From positions 29,012,775-29,076,774 of the forward strand of contig JAQNBH010000006.1 in NCBI GenBank assembly GCA_028752905.1: a DNA stretch of 64,000 nucleotides. The letters run 5' to 3'. The position numbers were made by a program, and so were the translations under genes. Source of the stretch: Cladorhizidae sp. MBARI D1340-BT2. Lineage: Eukaryota > Porifera > Demospongiae > Poecilosclerida > Cladorhizidae. The notes beneath the pieces are model-generated. The model worked only from the letters and a program-made list of their open reading frames with translations, did no database searches and had not been told where the DNA came from. Below, one piece after another: positions 1-12,667 of this stretch (positions are counted from its first letter, which is position 1; each line of letters starts with the position of its first letter).

Positions 1-3000
1 CGGTTAAAAATGGAAGATTTCTCACCAAAAGACGTTTGCTGTCGTTTAATGAGTTGAAACAGTTCAATAATTATGAAAAGGAAGCTAATGTGCCCATTTT
101 CACAAGAATGTACGTTTTCAGACAGTTTTTCCTAATATCGCTTAAAAACATCCCAAATCGGTTAAAAATTGGAAGATTTATCCCAAAATACGTTTTCTGT
201 CATTTAAAGAGTAGAACAGTTCCATAATGTTGAAGATGAAGCTATTGTGCCATTTTGACAAGATAGAGCGATTTCAGACAGTTTTTCCTCAAAACACAAA
301 ATTGTCGCTTCTTTCGGTTAGAAAGGTGAGATTTCTCACCAAAATATGTTTTTTGTCAATTAAAGAGTGCAAACAGTCCCATAACGTTGAAAAGGGAGCT
401 AATGTGACCATTTCGATGAGAATGAGACAGTTTTTTCTCGAAACCCTCCAAAAACGTCCCAATATGAGCTTCTTTTGGTTAAAAAGGGAAGATTTGGCAC
501 CAAAAGATGTTTTCTGAGTAGAAAGAGTAGAAACAGTTTCATAATGTTGAAGTGGAAGCTATTCTTGAAGAGATTGACTGATTTCAGACAGTTTTTCCTC
601 AAAACGCTCAAAAACATAGCAATTGGAGCAAAATATAGGTTAAAAAGTGAACATTTGTCACCAAAAGACGTTTTCTGTCGTTTAAAGAGTAGAAACGGTT
701 CTATAATGTTGAATGTGCCCATTTGGACAAGATTGAGCGAATCCTGACAGATTTTCCTCAAAACCCTCATCAGTCCCAAATGGAGTAAAATAAAGCGGTT
801 AAAAATGGAACATATCTCACCAAAAGACGTTTTCTGTCATTAAAACAGTAGAAACTTCCATAATGTTGAAAAGAAGCGTATTTGCAATTTTGATAAAATT
901 TAGTAATTTTTCCTCAAAAACATCGCTATTGGATCTTTGTTAGTGATGCCCATGTGTTCTTTGTTAGTAATGCCCAGAGCTTCTTTCGGTTAAAAGTGGA
1001 AGATTTCTCACCAAAAGACATTGTCGTTTAAAGAGTAGAAACAGTTCCATAATGTTGAAAAGGAAGCTAATGTGCCCATTTTGACCAGAACGAGCGATTT
1101 CAGAAAATTTTTCCTTAAAACGCAAAAAAATTTGGCAAAAAAGACCTTATTTCGGGAAATTTCTCACGAAAATACGTTTTCTGCCATTGAAAGAGTAGAA
1201 ACTGTTCCATAACCTTGAAGAGCAAGCTAATATGCCGTTTTGCAAAATTGACTGATTTAAGACAGTTTTTCCTCAAAATGATCTTGAATGTTAAAAACGG
1301 ATTTCAATAAAGTCGTTTAAAGAGTAGGAAGAGTTCTATAATGTTGAAAAGGAAGCTAATGTGCCCATTTTGATGAGAATGATGGATTTCCGACATTTTT
1401 TCCTCAAAAACCTCCCCAAAAATCGCAATTTCAGGGATTTTTGGTGGTTAAATGTGCCATTTTAACAATATTGAGAGAATTCAGACCGTTTTTGCTAAAA
1501 AATACGTCCCAATTGGAGCGATAAAAGTGGATTTGTCACAAAAAGACATTTTCTGCCGTTTAAAGAGTAGAAACAGTTCCATAATGTTTAAAAGGAATCT
1601 AATGTGCCTAGTTTGATAAGATTGAGCGATTACAGAGTTTTTCCTCAAAACGATCATAAAAGTCCCAAATGGAGTTAAATAGAGCTTTTTTCGGCAAAAA
1701 AATTGGAGATCTCTCACCAAAAGAAATTTTCTGATGTTTAGAGTAGAAACAGTTCTATAATGTTGAAATGGAATCTAATGTATCCATTTGACATGAGCGA
1801 TTTCAGTGTTTTTCCTCACCACGCTTAAAAACGTCCCTAATGGAGTAAAATACAATTAAAATGGGATATTTCTCACCAAAAGACGTTCTTACATTTAAAG
1901 AGTAGAAATTCTTCCTTAATGTTGAAAAGGAAGCTAATTTGCCAATTTGGGGCAGTTTTTCCTCCAAACGCTCCCAATTGGAGCAAAATAAAAACAAGAT
2001 TTCTCACCTAAAGACATTTACTGTCGTTTAAAGAGTAGTAATTCCATAAAATTAATGTTGAAAAGTAAATTTTTACAAAATGACCGATTTCAGACAGTTT
2101 TTCCTCAAAACGCTACAAAAGGACAAAATATGATTAAAACGGGGAGATTTCTCACCAAAAGATGTTTTCTGTCTTTGAAAGAGTAAAGTTCCATAATATT
2201 GAAAATGAAGAAGCTTAGTGAGTCAATTTTTTAAAAGATTGAGCAATTTCAGACAGTTTTTCCTCCAAACACTCAAAAACGTCCCAATTAAGCAAAATCG
2301 AGCTTCTTTAGGTTAAAAAGTGGAGATTTCTCAATAAAATACATTTTCTGTCGTTTATGGGTATAAACTTCCATTATGTTGAAATGGAACTTAATTGCCT
2401 ATTTTGTTGACAAGAATGACAACATTGTACAACCCAATAACACCATTGTACAACCTTGTACAACCTAATACCACCATTGTACCACTTTATACCAGACATT
2501 TTTTTAAATAAAATGCTGAAAAACGTCCCAAATTGAGCAAAATAGAGCTCGTTTCGTTTAAAAATGGAAGATTTCTCACCATAAGACGTTTACTGTCGGG
2601 TAAAGAGTAGAAACAGTTCTATAATGTTGAAAAGGAAGCTAATTTGCCCATTTTGATAAGAACGAGCGATTTCAGACTGCCAAATTGAGTAAAATGGAGC
2701 TTTTTTCTGTTAAAGATTTATAGTCGCCAAAAGATGTTTTCTGTCATTTAAAGAATAGAAACAGTTCTTTAATGTTGAAAAGGAAGCTAATGTCCCAATT
2801 TTGATGAGAATGAGCGATTTCAGACATTATTTTCTCATAACCCTAAAAAGAACCAAAATTAGCCTGATTTTGCCCAAATCGAGCTCCTTTCAGTTAAAAA
2901 GTGGAGATTTCTCACCAAAAGATGTTTTCTTTTATTTAAAGAGTAGAAACTGTTCCGTAATGTTGAAGAGGAAGCTAATGTGCCATTTTGACAAAATTGA

Positions 3001-3552
3001 GCGATTTCACACTATTTTTTCCTAAAAATGCTCTAAGGTCCCAATTGGGAGCTTCTTTTGGTTAAAAAAATTAGAGTTCTCACTAAAAGAATAGAAACAG
3101 TTCTATAATGTTGAAAAGGAAGCTAATGTGCCCAAAATGCTCTCAAACATTCAAAAAAAAGGATTGGAGCTTCTTTCGGTTAAAAAGTTGTGATTTCTCA
3201 CCAAAATATGTTTTCTGTAATTTAAAGTGTAGAAACAGTTCGATGATGCTGAAGTGGATACTTAGTGCCATTTTGACAAGATTAAGCGATTTCAGACAGT
3301 TTTTCCTCAAAACTCTCATAAACGACAAATTGAGCAAAATTACCGGTAAAAATGGACGATTTGTCACTAAGAGAAATTTACTATGATTCCAATGTTGAAA
3401 AGGAAGCCATTTTGAGAAGATTGACATATTTCAGACAGTTTTTTCTCAAAACGCTAAAAAACGTCCCAATTTGAGCAAAATAGGAGATTTGTCACCAAAA
3501 GAAATTTTCTGATAGATTAGAAACAGTTCTATAATGTTGAAATGGAAGCTAA
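1..3552. repeat. Diverged satellite array, about 20 units
   Basis: The whole stretch is built from imperfect copies of one AT-rich unit, roughly 150-180 bp long and often partly deleted. Each unit carries the same ordered landmarks: a 'caccaaaagacgttttctg' box, an 'aaagagtagaaacagtt' box, a 'aatgttgaaaaggaagctaa' box and a 'cagacagtttttcctcaaa' box. The short open frames here read through the repeats in different frames on both strands, so I do not call them genes. The array is cut by the window start and ends abruptly near 3552, next to the outer inverted repeat copy. A small patch of 'ttgtacaac' repeats lies at about 2405-2490 inside one unit. Confidence 0.9.
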
Positions 3553-3556
3553 TTGT

Positions 3557-4560
3557 GTAGGAGCTGCAAAAACAGCAGGATCACCCATAAAGAGTGCTTC
3601 GAGCACAGTAGTTGTGATCAGCGATTGTCACTCAACCTTTTTCTTGTCCAACAAGTCTTGTTAATAGCAACTTCCCTCGCAATAGAAAACAACCTTCAAA
3701 ATAAATAAAATGTAGATGGAATGAAATAAATATTAGCCCCAGTTGCTATTAGAAAATTCATAGAAATTGTCCTAGCCAACTTTCCTTTAGGTAAGTTTGG
3801 GTCTTTTCATATAATATCCTCTCTCTATAAATGCTTGCCAATTTCTTAAAGCCTGTTAAGACCATTTAAAATAAGTTCTTATAACATACTTAGACTAATA
3901 GGCAGCTGTGCATACTCCACCCCCTAATGCTGCAGTGATATCTCTTGTTGTTCTAACAGTTGCTGGTACAGGGAAGCCACCATATTTAAAAGCTGCTTGG
4001 CCCCTCCCACCCACATGCGACTATCCAATGCTGAACATTCTATTAAATAGCAGCTTTGTGGGCCAAACTTCTCCCAGTTAAGTCTGTGAAAAATATTTTA
4101 GATTCCGTAAACTCTGGTCATTAAGCCTCTCGTTGTTAATTAAATGTCCATCTTATCCTTAACAAAAACAACATTATTCGGCATCATTATGGTATCTTGT
4201 TCTGAAATTATGGTCTGGAAGTGTTTCAAATAAATAGCAATTTATGACATGTTAACAAGTGTCAACATCATAATGCGTTTCGACAGAACATTGAGCAAGA
4301 ATATTAATAGCATAACCATGGCTGCAATTGTCTGTGCTGTTCACTCTTTCCTAAAGAGTATTTTGATGCTCCAATGCAAGCCACTTGTATCATTTCCCCC
4401 AGTGATCTAGCAGCACAGGTCTCCTGCATGGCCTCTAAGGTACCAAAACACTTTCTATGTACCCTATGATGAGACTCCTAAATCTTAACGTATACCAACA
4501 TTGCACCTGCCACAAGAATTGTTCTCTTTGGCTAATATCAATTGTTGATGTTAACATAGT
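3557..4560 (+). repeat. Outer inverted repeat, left copy
   Basis: This stretch matches the reverse complement of about 62290-63302 along its length, at roughly 75 percent identity by eye. Shared landmarks in order: 'gtgtagg' at the outer edge, 'atcagcgattg', 'cctttcctttaggta', 'tactccaccccctaatgctgcag', then 'agcataacca'. A shorter third copy in the same orientation is at about 53340-53640. Read on the minus strand, some frames hint at old coding sequence, but stops and frameshifts break every copy. No known protein family is recognised. Confidence 0.75.
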
Positions 4561-5461
4561 TTTGTAGATAAATATACTTCTCTCAGTATGCAAAGAATGT
4601 ATGAGAGATCATCACTAGCATGTTGTAATCTCAGGAGCCTTGCTCCTGCATTTAACATGGTTTGGGAGTGTGGATACTTCTTATTGTGCCATCGAGAGGA
4701 TAAAACTCATTCTTCAACAGGCTCGCAAGAGTAATTCCTCAGTTAATCAAGTGTAAAAATTGATTATGCTAAGTATTTCTTAAATTTTTCTGCGAGTGTG
4801 ATATTTTCAAATGTGTTTAGTGGCCCGTATTTGCAGATAAGTGGCTGTATTTCATGTATATTGAGGTGAGAAGTGAAGCTCTAAACAGACAGGATTTATG
4901 GCATGAAGCTCGCTTATCACAAGAAATAAAGAACAGAACCAAACAGACATTGGTTATTGGCAAACATAACAATGACCTCTAATAGCAACAGAGTCCATGC
5001 TTTCTATAGTGGTAAGGTGAAGATTTCTTGCATTTGGTACGTCAGAAAAGAACTAGTTATAATGTATTTTATTTACCAATATGTCTTTAGCCACACCTGA
5101 GGTGGAGAAAGGGATATACACCTTGTGTTGATTTAGTGGTTATTTGATTAGGAAGAGGTCTATTTTTGGCTAAAAAGGTCTATAAACTGCCTCCACCAGT
5201 AGGCTGACCTTTCCCCCCTGCAACTGTTTTTACTACTATATTGTTAAAATGACTGTAATAATCCTTGTTATTTTAACAAATTAACTGTTATTATTCTATA
5301 AGTGTTATATTAACAATTTTTGTATTTCAACTAAAATTAATAGTAGTATTAACGAATTTCTGTCTGTAGAAATATATTTTCGTAGTTTTAACAATATAAA
5401 TTATTGTATAACGAAATACATTGCAAATTGACTATTACAATAATGTATAATAACAAGAATA
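4561..5461. other. No gene seen
   Basis: AT-rich non-coding sequence. The last 250 bases are very rich in 'taa' and 'tta' runs. I see no long frame, RNA gene or clear repeat. Confidence 0.5.
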
Positions 5462-6421
5462 TTAACCCTCTCACTGGCATAAGCGACTTAAGTCGCGAAA
5501 ACGGATTAACCGCGACGAAACAATTCATAAAAAATTAACCGTTCCCGATATTAACTTCAAAAATTGTACGAATATGCCCAAAGCATGCCTCTAATATACC
5601 CCTGAATATCAAGAAAATACGGAATGAGGAAAGGGAAGTAAACATGCCAGCAAATATCACTTCCGGTTAATTCCCGGTCTCGAAGAAGAAATGGCGACTT
5701 GCTTTAGAGTAGAGACGAAGCGTTCGACTTCCTATTTGAGGATGACTTCGGCCTGTCCGAGATTGACGTTAGTGAAGGAGAGGAAGAAAGTGCCTGTGCT
5801 TACCTGGGAAGTGGCGTAGTTGACAGTGATGCTATGGTAGCTATAACAGAAGCTGTTGGCACCGACCACGAAGCAAGTTTTCAAAGTATAGATCGCCCTA
5901 CTCTGCCAAGCGAAGCTTCAGACGATAGCGATGGTCATGAAGACTTCCCCCAAGGTAAGAATAGATAAGAGTTGTATAGTAAAGCCTAGTAACTAGCATA
6001 ATAATAAGAACTATTTCTCCTGGGAAGGTAGTTTCACTCATGGAGCTGGAGGAGGAGGATGAGGAAGCAGCAGAGGAGAAGACAGGGTTGGAGGAGAGGT
6101 TATTTTACAAACAGTTGTTGTTGTTGACCAAAAGTTGACCAGCTAACATTGCTGGTTTCATGTGTAATATGAAATTGAGATGATATAAACCCGATTTAAA
6201 CCCCTTTATTTTACTTCCTGTCTCTTATAACAATATTCACATTTCTGTGGTTTGTTGCTAAGCAACAAAAATTTAACATAACGTCCCTTCATGCATCAGC
6301 TATCACCTGATATATAGTTGTTGGGTACTTGTCTTCATCAGGTCCTCTATAAAAAAAATTATGTAAAATTGTGTCAATTTTTGTAAAATGTCCTCCGTAA
6401 ATCTGCCAGTGAAAGGGTTAA
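5462..6421 (+). mobile_element. Short piggyBac-type element flanked by TTAA
   Basis: TTAA at 5462-5465 is followed by CCCTCTCACTGGC. At the other end, GCCAGTGAAAGGG is followed by TTAA at 6418-6421. These are matching terminal inverted repeats with the TTAA target duplication typical of piggyBac transposons. A 14-base perfect palindrome, GCGACTTAAGTCGC, sits just inside the left terminal repeat. At about 950 bp the element is too short for a full transposase and keeps only a first-exon remnant, so it would need transposase supplied in trans. A related element lies at 56403-57305. Confidence 0.85.
5690..5954 (+). pseudogene. piggyBac transposase first-exon remnant
   Basis: The frame reads an acidic N-terminal segment (DFLFEDDFGLSEIDVSEGEE, then SACAYLGSG). 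This resembles the acidic N-terminus encoded at 56838-57092 on the minus strand, where the matching stretch is EEEEGEEICGYLGNASSDRA. Both end at a plausible splice donor (gtaaga here, gttagc there). An in-frame TAG separates the only nearby ATG (about 5692) from the acidic stretch, so the exon is broken. No catalytic domain follows before the right terminal repeat. The assignment rests on the element's ends and on the similarity between the two copies. Confidence 0.55.
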
Positions 6422-7150
6422 CATTACTAGTATTAGTTATTGTGACTATTCCGATTAAGTATTTTTATAGATAATAATATAGTAAGTGTAAATGTTCGTT
6501 TTATTAAAATTTTTTGCAAATTGACTATTATAATATTTTATAATAACCATGTATTATAAGAATATTAATTGCGACTATTCAGATTGAATGATTAGTTAAA
6601 TGTACTAATTGAAAATGTTTGTTTTAGGACTATTTTATATAAGAATTAGTTTAAAGCAAATGATAAATAAAATATATATATATATCTCTCCCACGTTTCC
6701 CCCAGATTTTAGGGCATTTATGCTCTCAATTGTGTATGTTGATGTTACGAGGAGTTAGGAGAAATGTTGTGGACAGGAATGTGCAGAAAGAAATGATCAC
6801 AGATCAAGGCAAAGGCTTCACTTGGACAAGCCAGTCAGGTGTATTCAGTGCTGATGAAAAAACATGCAAGGACCAGTAAATATGATCAAACATTAATGTG
6901 ATTTCCCTCATGTTATATCTAGTGTGTATATGTGCGGTCAGGTCATATTTACATCACCCTGCTGGTCATGTCTGTACTGTGTGTAATCTCACAGTATGTA
7001 CCAAATGACCACACATCTGTTTAACACTCATTATTAAGACCTATATATGGTGCCAGATATCCAGGACAAAGTCCTAAGCTTATAAGGTGGAATTGTAATG
7101 ATCATCAATATAATTAACCAGCATCCTGTTGGTAACAATATCCTGTCTGT
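6422..7150. other. No clear gene; possible integrase scrap
   Basis: Mostly AT-rich. A run around 6790-6840 reads MITDQGKGF in one frame, which recalls the second catalytic aspartate region of retroelement-type integrases (DQGxxF). It is too short to call. A TA microsatellite lies near 6673-6685. Confidence 0.3.
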
Positions 7151-7156
7151 CATGAT

Positions 7157-7345
7157 TCATATACTTTGCTCAGAAGGCAGGGTAATGACAGCCTCTCTGT
7201 GTTGCCTATAGACGTGAGCTACGAAGGAGGCACAATTGGTATATGAAGCAACACAATTGTTCATTCCACAAGTGACAGAAAAGTTATCATCTCGACTGTG
7301 TGTACATGTCGCAAATGGCTTAGCGAAGACTTTTAGTTGGCGCAA
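7157..7345 (-). CDS. Probable first exon with a C2H2-like zinc finger
   Basis: A 62-residue minus-strand frame starts with ATG at 7345. After about 20 residues it holds a finger-like pattern: CGMNNC, then a phenylalanine, then HVYRQH (spacing C-x4-C...F...H-x4-H). Many metazoan DNA-binding or transposon-derived proteins carry single fingers of this shape. The stop follows shortly, so it is either one exon or a remnant. It points away from the SAM-like exon whose ATG is at 7496, leaving only 150 bases between the two starts, as in a shared divergent promoter. The function is unknown and chance cannot be excluded. Confidence 0.4.
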   Translation of the reverse strand: MRQLKVFAKPFATCTHSRDDNFSVTCGMNNCVASYTNCASFVAHVYRQHREAVITLPSEQSI

Positions 7346-7495
7346 TGAAGTTACAGAGAGGACAATCTGACCTAGACATTAAAGAGAGACCCTTTACCAA
7401 ATGAAGGCAAGACAAGTTCAAAGTTTAAGAATACTGCACGTGGATTGGCTGTTTTTTTTTGTGTCGACTGTGTGAGTCCTTTTTCTACTGCCGAT

Positions 7496-7592
7496 ATGGA
7501 ATGCTGGGAGCTCGATAAGATGTCTGTTGTCGATCTTTCAATGTGGTTGAAGGAAGATGGAGTACAAGACACCTACTGTGAAACTTTCGAAG
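7496..7592 (+). CDS. SAM-like domain, first exon
   Basis: From ATG at 7496 the frame reads about 32 residues and ends at a good donor, GAAG|gtaatc, in phase 1. The segment MSVVDLSMWLKEDGVQDTYC matches the opening helices of SAM domains (tryptophan-leucine pair, glycine, then tyrosine and phenylalanine spaced as in WLxxxGxxxYxxxF). SAM domains mediate protein-protein and self-association in signalling scaffolds. I did not find the exon with the second half of the domain, so the gene is incomplete here. It precedes the coiled-coil exons in the same orientation and could be their 5' end, but an integrase relic lies between and the link is unproven. Confidence 0.5.
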
Positions 7593-9392
7593 GTAATCTT
7601 ACAACTACGTCATGTTATAGTCCTAGCACCACATTTTCATGGTGGGGATTTAAATGAAAGCCCACCCATATTTATCTCTGCGATCCTATCTCTGTTATAT
7701 GGTAACTAGATCAACTAAAAAGAATGGCACTAATTATTATGTGCAATTGTAAGCTAATGAAAGTTGGATAGGGTGGGGTGGAACTTATTGTGCATTTCTT
7801 GTTGTGCTGTGGGAATTGGGAAGAGAGTGAAGAGGCTGAAGAATAAGTATAGAAATTAAAGTAATGAAGAGTGAAGTAGTAGATCTCTGTTAGGCCAGAC
7901 CTAGTAAATTCCTTGTTGCTCGGGCCCGGTGGGTCAAATTTTGCTGGGTTAGGAAAAAATATTGCACTCGCTGGCAGTGACGGTAGCAGTGCTGGCCAAG
8001 TGCACAGATTTTTCCGTACTTGTACGGAATATCCCACTACTGTACTGTACAGATGGTACGGATATTAGTACAGAATTATTACCTTGGAAGAGGAACAATG
8101 TTGATCTTCAGCTACTAGCTGCTATGACAGCATCAAATAATACAACATTGAACAAACTGCTTACCGCTACGGTATAATAATTTATTCCTCTTTCCCGGTA
8201 GAGACATAATTTATTTCTCTTTCCTCCTCCCCTTTCCCTGGGAACAATTTCTCTTTCCTCCTCTATCAGCAACATTTCTCGTGCGTCAGACCCTTTACCG
8301 ATCCCCTTTCTGGCAGGCACATGACTGATGACAAGTGCCACGGTTTCAAAACACTATTTGGAAGCTAGCATGGCACAGTTGTTGCAGGCCAAGCTGCAGC
8401 TCAAGATAGTTGTGCCGATTTAGGACTCAAGTCAGTGTGACAATGACGAAGACAGGCTGGCGCTGCAAGAGTAAATATATTAATGCCCACATGAAGAGGA
8501 GTGTCCAGGTCAGACCTAGCCCAGGTTACTACTCCCCAGGTCAAGTTGGTATGCATGCATAACAAGTTTGGGACAGATTGGTCCATTGGTTTTAAATGCC
8601 ACAAGGAACAATCCTAAAATGCTTCCCCCATCAGTAACTACATTTAGCAATCCTTCTTTGATTCTTCACCATACCCTCAATCCACTGCATCTAACACAGC
8701 GATTTGGTAAAAGATCGAGCAATTTGGGTTGCGCACGCCTTTCAAAGATGGCATCTTAGACGAACTATATATGCAAAAAATCAACTTTTTTTTTGTAGCT
8801 CTCTAAAGCGATACCAAAAGGCACCTTCCCATAGCGCTCTACAAAATGGCATAAAAATAAATGAAATCTATGCAGCCAATAAGATGATGATGATGATGAT
8901 GATGATAATGATGATGATGATGATGCTGATGATGATTTTATGCGTAATTTTTCCGACCTTTTTTTTAGTTTGGAGAACTTCGCTTCTGTGTGCTATATTG
9001 TTGGAAGGATTTCTGCGACATACTTTTTATTAGAGTCTGTGTATAGGGATACAATCGAGTATATGGCAAGTTTTAGTTTGTTGCTGAATGATCTCTGACC
9101 TGCCAAACCTACATGAGAGTGCTAACGCATTTTAAAATGCAGGCAAGAGAAGCCTAAACTTTTAAGTTGCATGAATATGTCTGATATTGGACAAGTTAGT
9201 AAATAGGGGAATTTAGATGCTACATATATAAACAGATTAAATAGAATAATTTTTTGGTTAATTTTAATAAACAGGTTAGATGGATCCTTTACCAATCCAA
9301 ATCTTATGCACTATATAATAATTAAAATGCATAAAATCAGGTAATTACAGGCACATCTGATTTGCTTAAAATCATGTAGCAAATACTTACAG
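7593..9392. other. No clear gene; GAT microsatellite
   Basis: No supported coding sequence. A trinucleotide array (gatgatgat...) lies at about 8883-8936. Short frames crossing it are artefacts. Confidence 0.5.
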
Positions 9393-12290
9393 ATGGGAGA
9401 TTTTGGGTATAGACCTCATTAGTCCATTTGCAGCCACAGACGAAGGCCATATATATGTCAGCAATGTTACAGATCTCTTTACCAAGTGGGTATTTGCTCG
9501 TGATGTTGCAAGCATTCTACTCGAGCTGATCTACAGTTATGGTCCTCCCTAAAAAAAATTATAATGGATCAGGGGCGTAAATTTATAAACCAGTTAACTA
9601 ACTTAATTAAACTGTTGCCATCTGTGTTCATGAAATGACATGTATGTGCTCTGAGAAGTGAAAAATAATCAAGGAAAATGTGTTGGATTTGTTTACAAGA
9701 GCAAAGTTAGACTATTCAGTACAAGGCAGACTTAATAACACAATTTAAGATAACTTTATTAGCGACTCAGTCTTGATTCTCGGGAAATTTCTTCCTGCTT
9801 CCTTTTGATAAATATTAATGTAGAGTAATGTTCTGTTTGTGTGAACTTATTTGATAACTCAGCTCAATGATGTTGTCTTGACTGCTTTTGGAGTGAAAAA
9901 GATGGTATGTTTAGCATATCACCCTCAGACCAATGGCCAAGATGAGCGGACTAATCAAACACTTAAGGGGGCACTGTCCAAGTATACAAACGATGCTCAA
10001 TCTGACTGGAACAAGTAAGCTCCCAATATTTAATAATTATTTTTCAAGATGACAGTTTGTTAATAAATAGAGAGATTTCTACTATTACCACCACCTTCCA
10101 ATAGGTGCCAATATCACATTTCATGCTAATCTGAGATTTACCCCAGAAAATCTCACCAGAATCTCTCCAATGAATCCTCTCACACTGAAGCACTCACCCT
10201 CTCACACACACAAACACACATATAAAATTATGAATTGGCATAAAAAATTGTAGTTATTGCTACCGTATAGCTACAAAATATGATTAAGTTTTGCGAGTGC
10301 ATTGTTATTCGTAAAACATACTCGCAATATTTTTTATCGCACAAAACATTCTGCGTGCATATTGCAGCCAAAAGCCAGACGTTTTACTAGCGAGAAAGAA
10401 GCTGACTACAGTGTGACCATTCCAATGTGCTTCAAACAATCCCTGCCTACTAGCGAAGACGCAGGAATCGATCAGAGAAGTATCAGGAGAGCAAACGAAA
10501 ATGTGCAGAGGGTACTGGATGTTCAGGATAGTGCGCAGAAGAGTGCCAACCGATCTTGTTAAAATTAGTGGTACTTATTATAAAAACTAAGAGCGCATTA
10601 TACATTTATGGAGCTCAAAATCTCTAAAGTGCACATTGTAGCAATACGGTATATTATTTTCCAAATTCTTATATACTAAAAATATAAACATGGTTTTTGG
10701 TGTAAGCTTTCAGCTAAAGGATGCATATACCTTGAATGTGCTGCTTGTATATGATTTCTATGTATGTACTTATTTAGATATGTACTCCCCACCACTTATG
10801 GTATCAATACAAGTGTCCAGTCTTCAACAAAGCAACAGCCATTTGTGTTGATGTTCTACCGAACAGCTAGGGATTCCATAGCCATCAATAATGCAGAACA
10901 TCAGAATGAGCAGGACCTTCTCTATGAAAACATCTCACTCACTATGTCTCCTGAAGACATACAAAATAATTTGGAGAAGCATGTGGCAGATGTAAGAACA
11001 AAACTGACTGGCAAACATAAATATATGACATGGAATTGCTGACACTTTTTTGTAACAATAAACGGGGGACAAGTAGTTTATTGAAAATATTTGATGCACT
11101 CCCCGAAAATCATGTTACAGATCAGTTTTATTTTGTAATCACATAGGTACATATGAGAAGATACGGATGAAAATTGAAGAAGCTAAAGCGAAGCATAAAG
11201 CTTATTTCGATTCCAAGCAAAAAAGTGGCTTATAACGGCAATAGGTATGTTTTTATGAATTAATGTGTACCTTTAATGTGTTCCTTTATATAAGCTGAAT
11301 CAAATTAGAGTCCCATTGTTGTTTCTGAGAAAAAATTGAAAGGCTAAGGATAATAAAATTTTCTGGATAGATGTATTTCAGAGTTTTGATAAATGTTAGA
11401 ATGTCCTTGTCTGTTTTTTGTGATATATTTTTTATCTGTCGCTTGACCTTTACTGGATGGTTTTAATTTTATATTACTGACCTATTGATTATCATAGGTG
11501 ATTATGTCCTTAAAAGAGGAATGCAAGGAATGTATCCAGAAAAGGAGACAGGCTGGTCCAGGATTGGTGGGGACCCTATGTAATCGTGATGTCTCACCCA
11601 AAGGACTCTGCACACTGCAGGATAACAACCAAAACATAATGAAGTTTAAGGTTATGTCGGGCTCTTGAAGCCTTACTTAACTAGAGAGATGCCAGTTCAA
11701 CATGAGATAACTTCATCCATCCAGTCACACAAAACCAGTTCGAACAACCTGGACCATCTGATGAGTTGAGTGATACAGCTTCCCCTGGGAGTCCAGAGAA
11801 GAGGCAGTGCCTAATCATTCGACAAGAATGTCGATAAATGATCATTTTTCCGAACATTTCAGCTGTCGGAGCTGAGTCCGATACATTTGGATCGCCCCCT
11901 CTGTCTCTTACAAGGACTAAACCTAGGGACATGACGAAAACCTACAACCTCATTTTGACGCAGAGTTATGGATAGCTGGTGTCGATAACAAACATGGTTG
12001 GGTTTCAACAGAAATGGAGTGTCAAATCCAAATGATCTGGATACCATATATTCTCTTGTGACCTCCCGGCTCATGTGACCAATGGGAAATGGTAACTCAC
12101 AGACAACATCCTTCATTGCTTATGCATGTGCATGTTGAAGTGTGCAATTGGTGCTTCTAGTTATGCAATTAGCACAATTTTATGCAATGACAAGATCAAG
12201 TCTAAAATGAAGTGCTATGAAGTGATGCAAAGCTGTGATAAAACACAAACTTAGGCCAGTCCCAGTGCATCAAGATCGGGCACAATGCCT
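9393..12290 (+). pseudogene. Integrase/Ulp1 element relic (Ginger-like)
   Basis: Several exon-like pieces in order make up a retroelement-type integrase. At 9393-9590 are WEILGIDLISPF (first catalytic Asp) and, after a frameshift, MDQGRKFINQ (second Asp). At 9863-10014 is YHPQTNGQDERTNQTLKGAL (catalytic Glu in DER), ending at donor gtaagc. At about 10780-11042 is the C-terminal piece YGINTSVQSSTKQQPFVLMF, stopped by TGA. At 11145-11230 is a KIEEAKAKHKAYFDS linker. Around 11500-11580 is a decayed LKRGMQGMYPEKETGWSRI. Further down, about 12075-12110, NGKWLTDNI resembles the start of an Ulp1-type cysteine protease, as in the relic at 44877-48439. Frameshifts and stops throughout show it is dead. 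Intron-containing integrase plus Ulp1 fits Ginger-type DNA transposons better than a retroelement, as I recall that family; the ends were not found. Confidence 0.65.
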
Positions 12291-12667
12291 GGGTTATCTA
12301 TACATCTACGAAGGTCAAATTTCTTGATGCTTAATCTTGGCTCTGACTACATGACTGGGAGAGCATGAACTCTGAGGCTACTATGTCCCTCATGCATGTT
12401 GACTGTTGAGGATAAGCTTTCTCTCGAGCAGCTATTTCCAGAAATCTGCACTTCTCCCTTAAGTATATCTTTAACTCTTCACTTGTATTACAATTAGTTT
12501 TTATATTTAAGTACTTCTTTTCCAGCAGTCACTGATATTAAGCAGCTCCATTTAACAACATGTGTGCAGAGTGTATGGATATTTTTTATGATGTAACTGT
12601 CAACTCACTGATTATAGATGTATACAATAACCAAAAGACACACTTTTCGTGATAGGACTTGATATAG

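Noticed and set aside
1..3427. Multiple 60-126-residue frames in the satellite
   Set aside because: They occur on both strands in overlapping positions and follow the repeat unit.
8704..9033. Methionine-rich frame
   Set aside because: It crosses the GAT trinucleotide array; the run of Met is the microsatellite.
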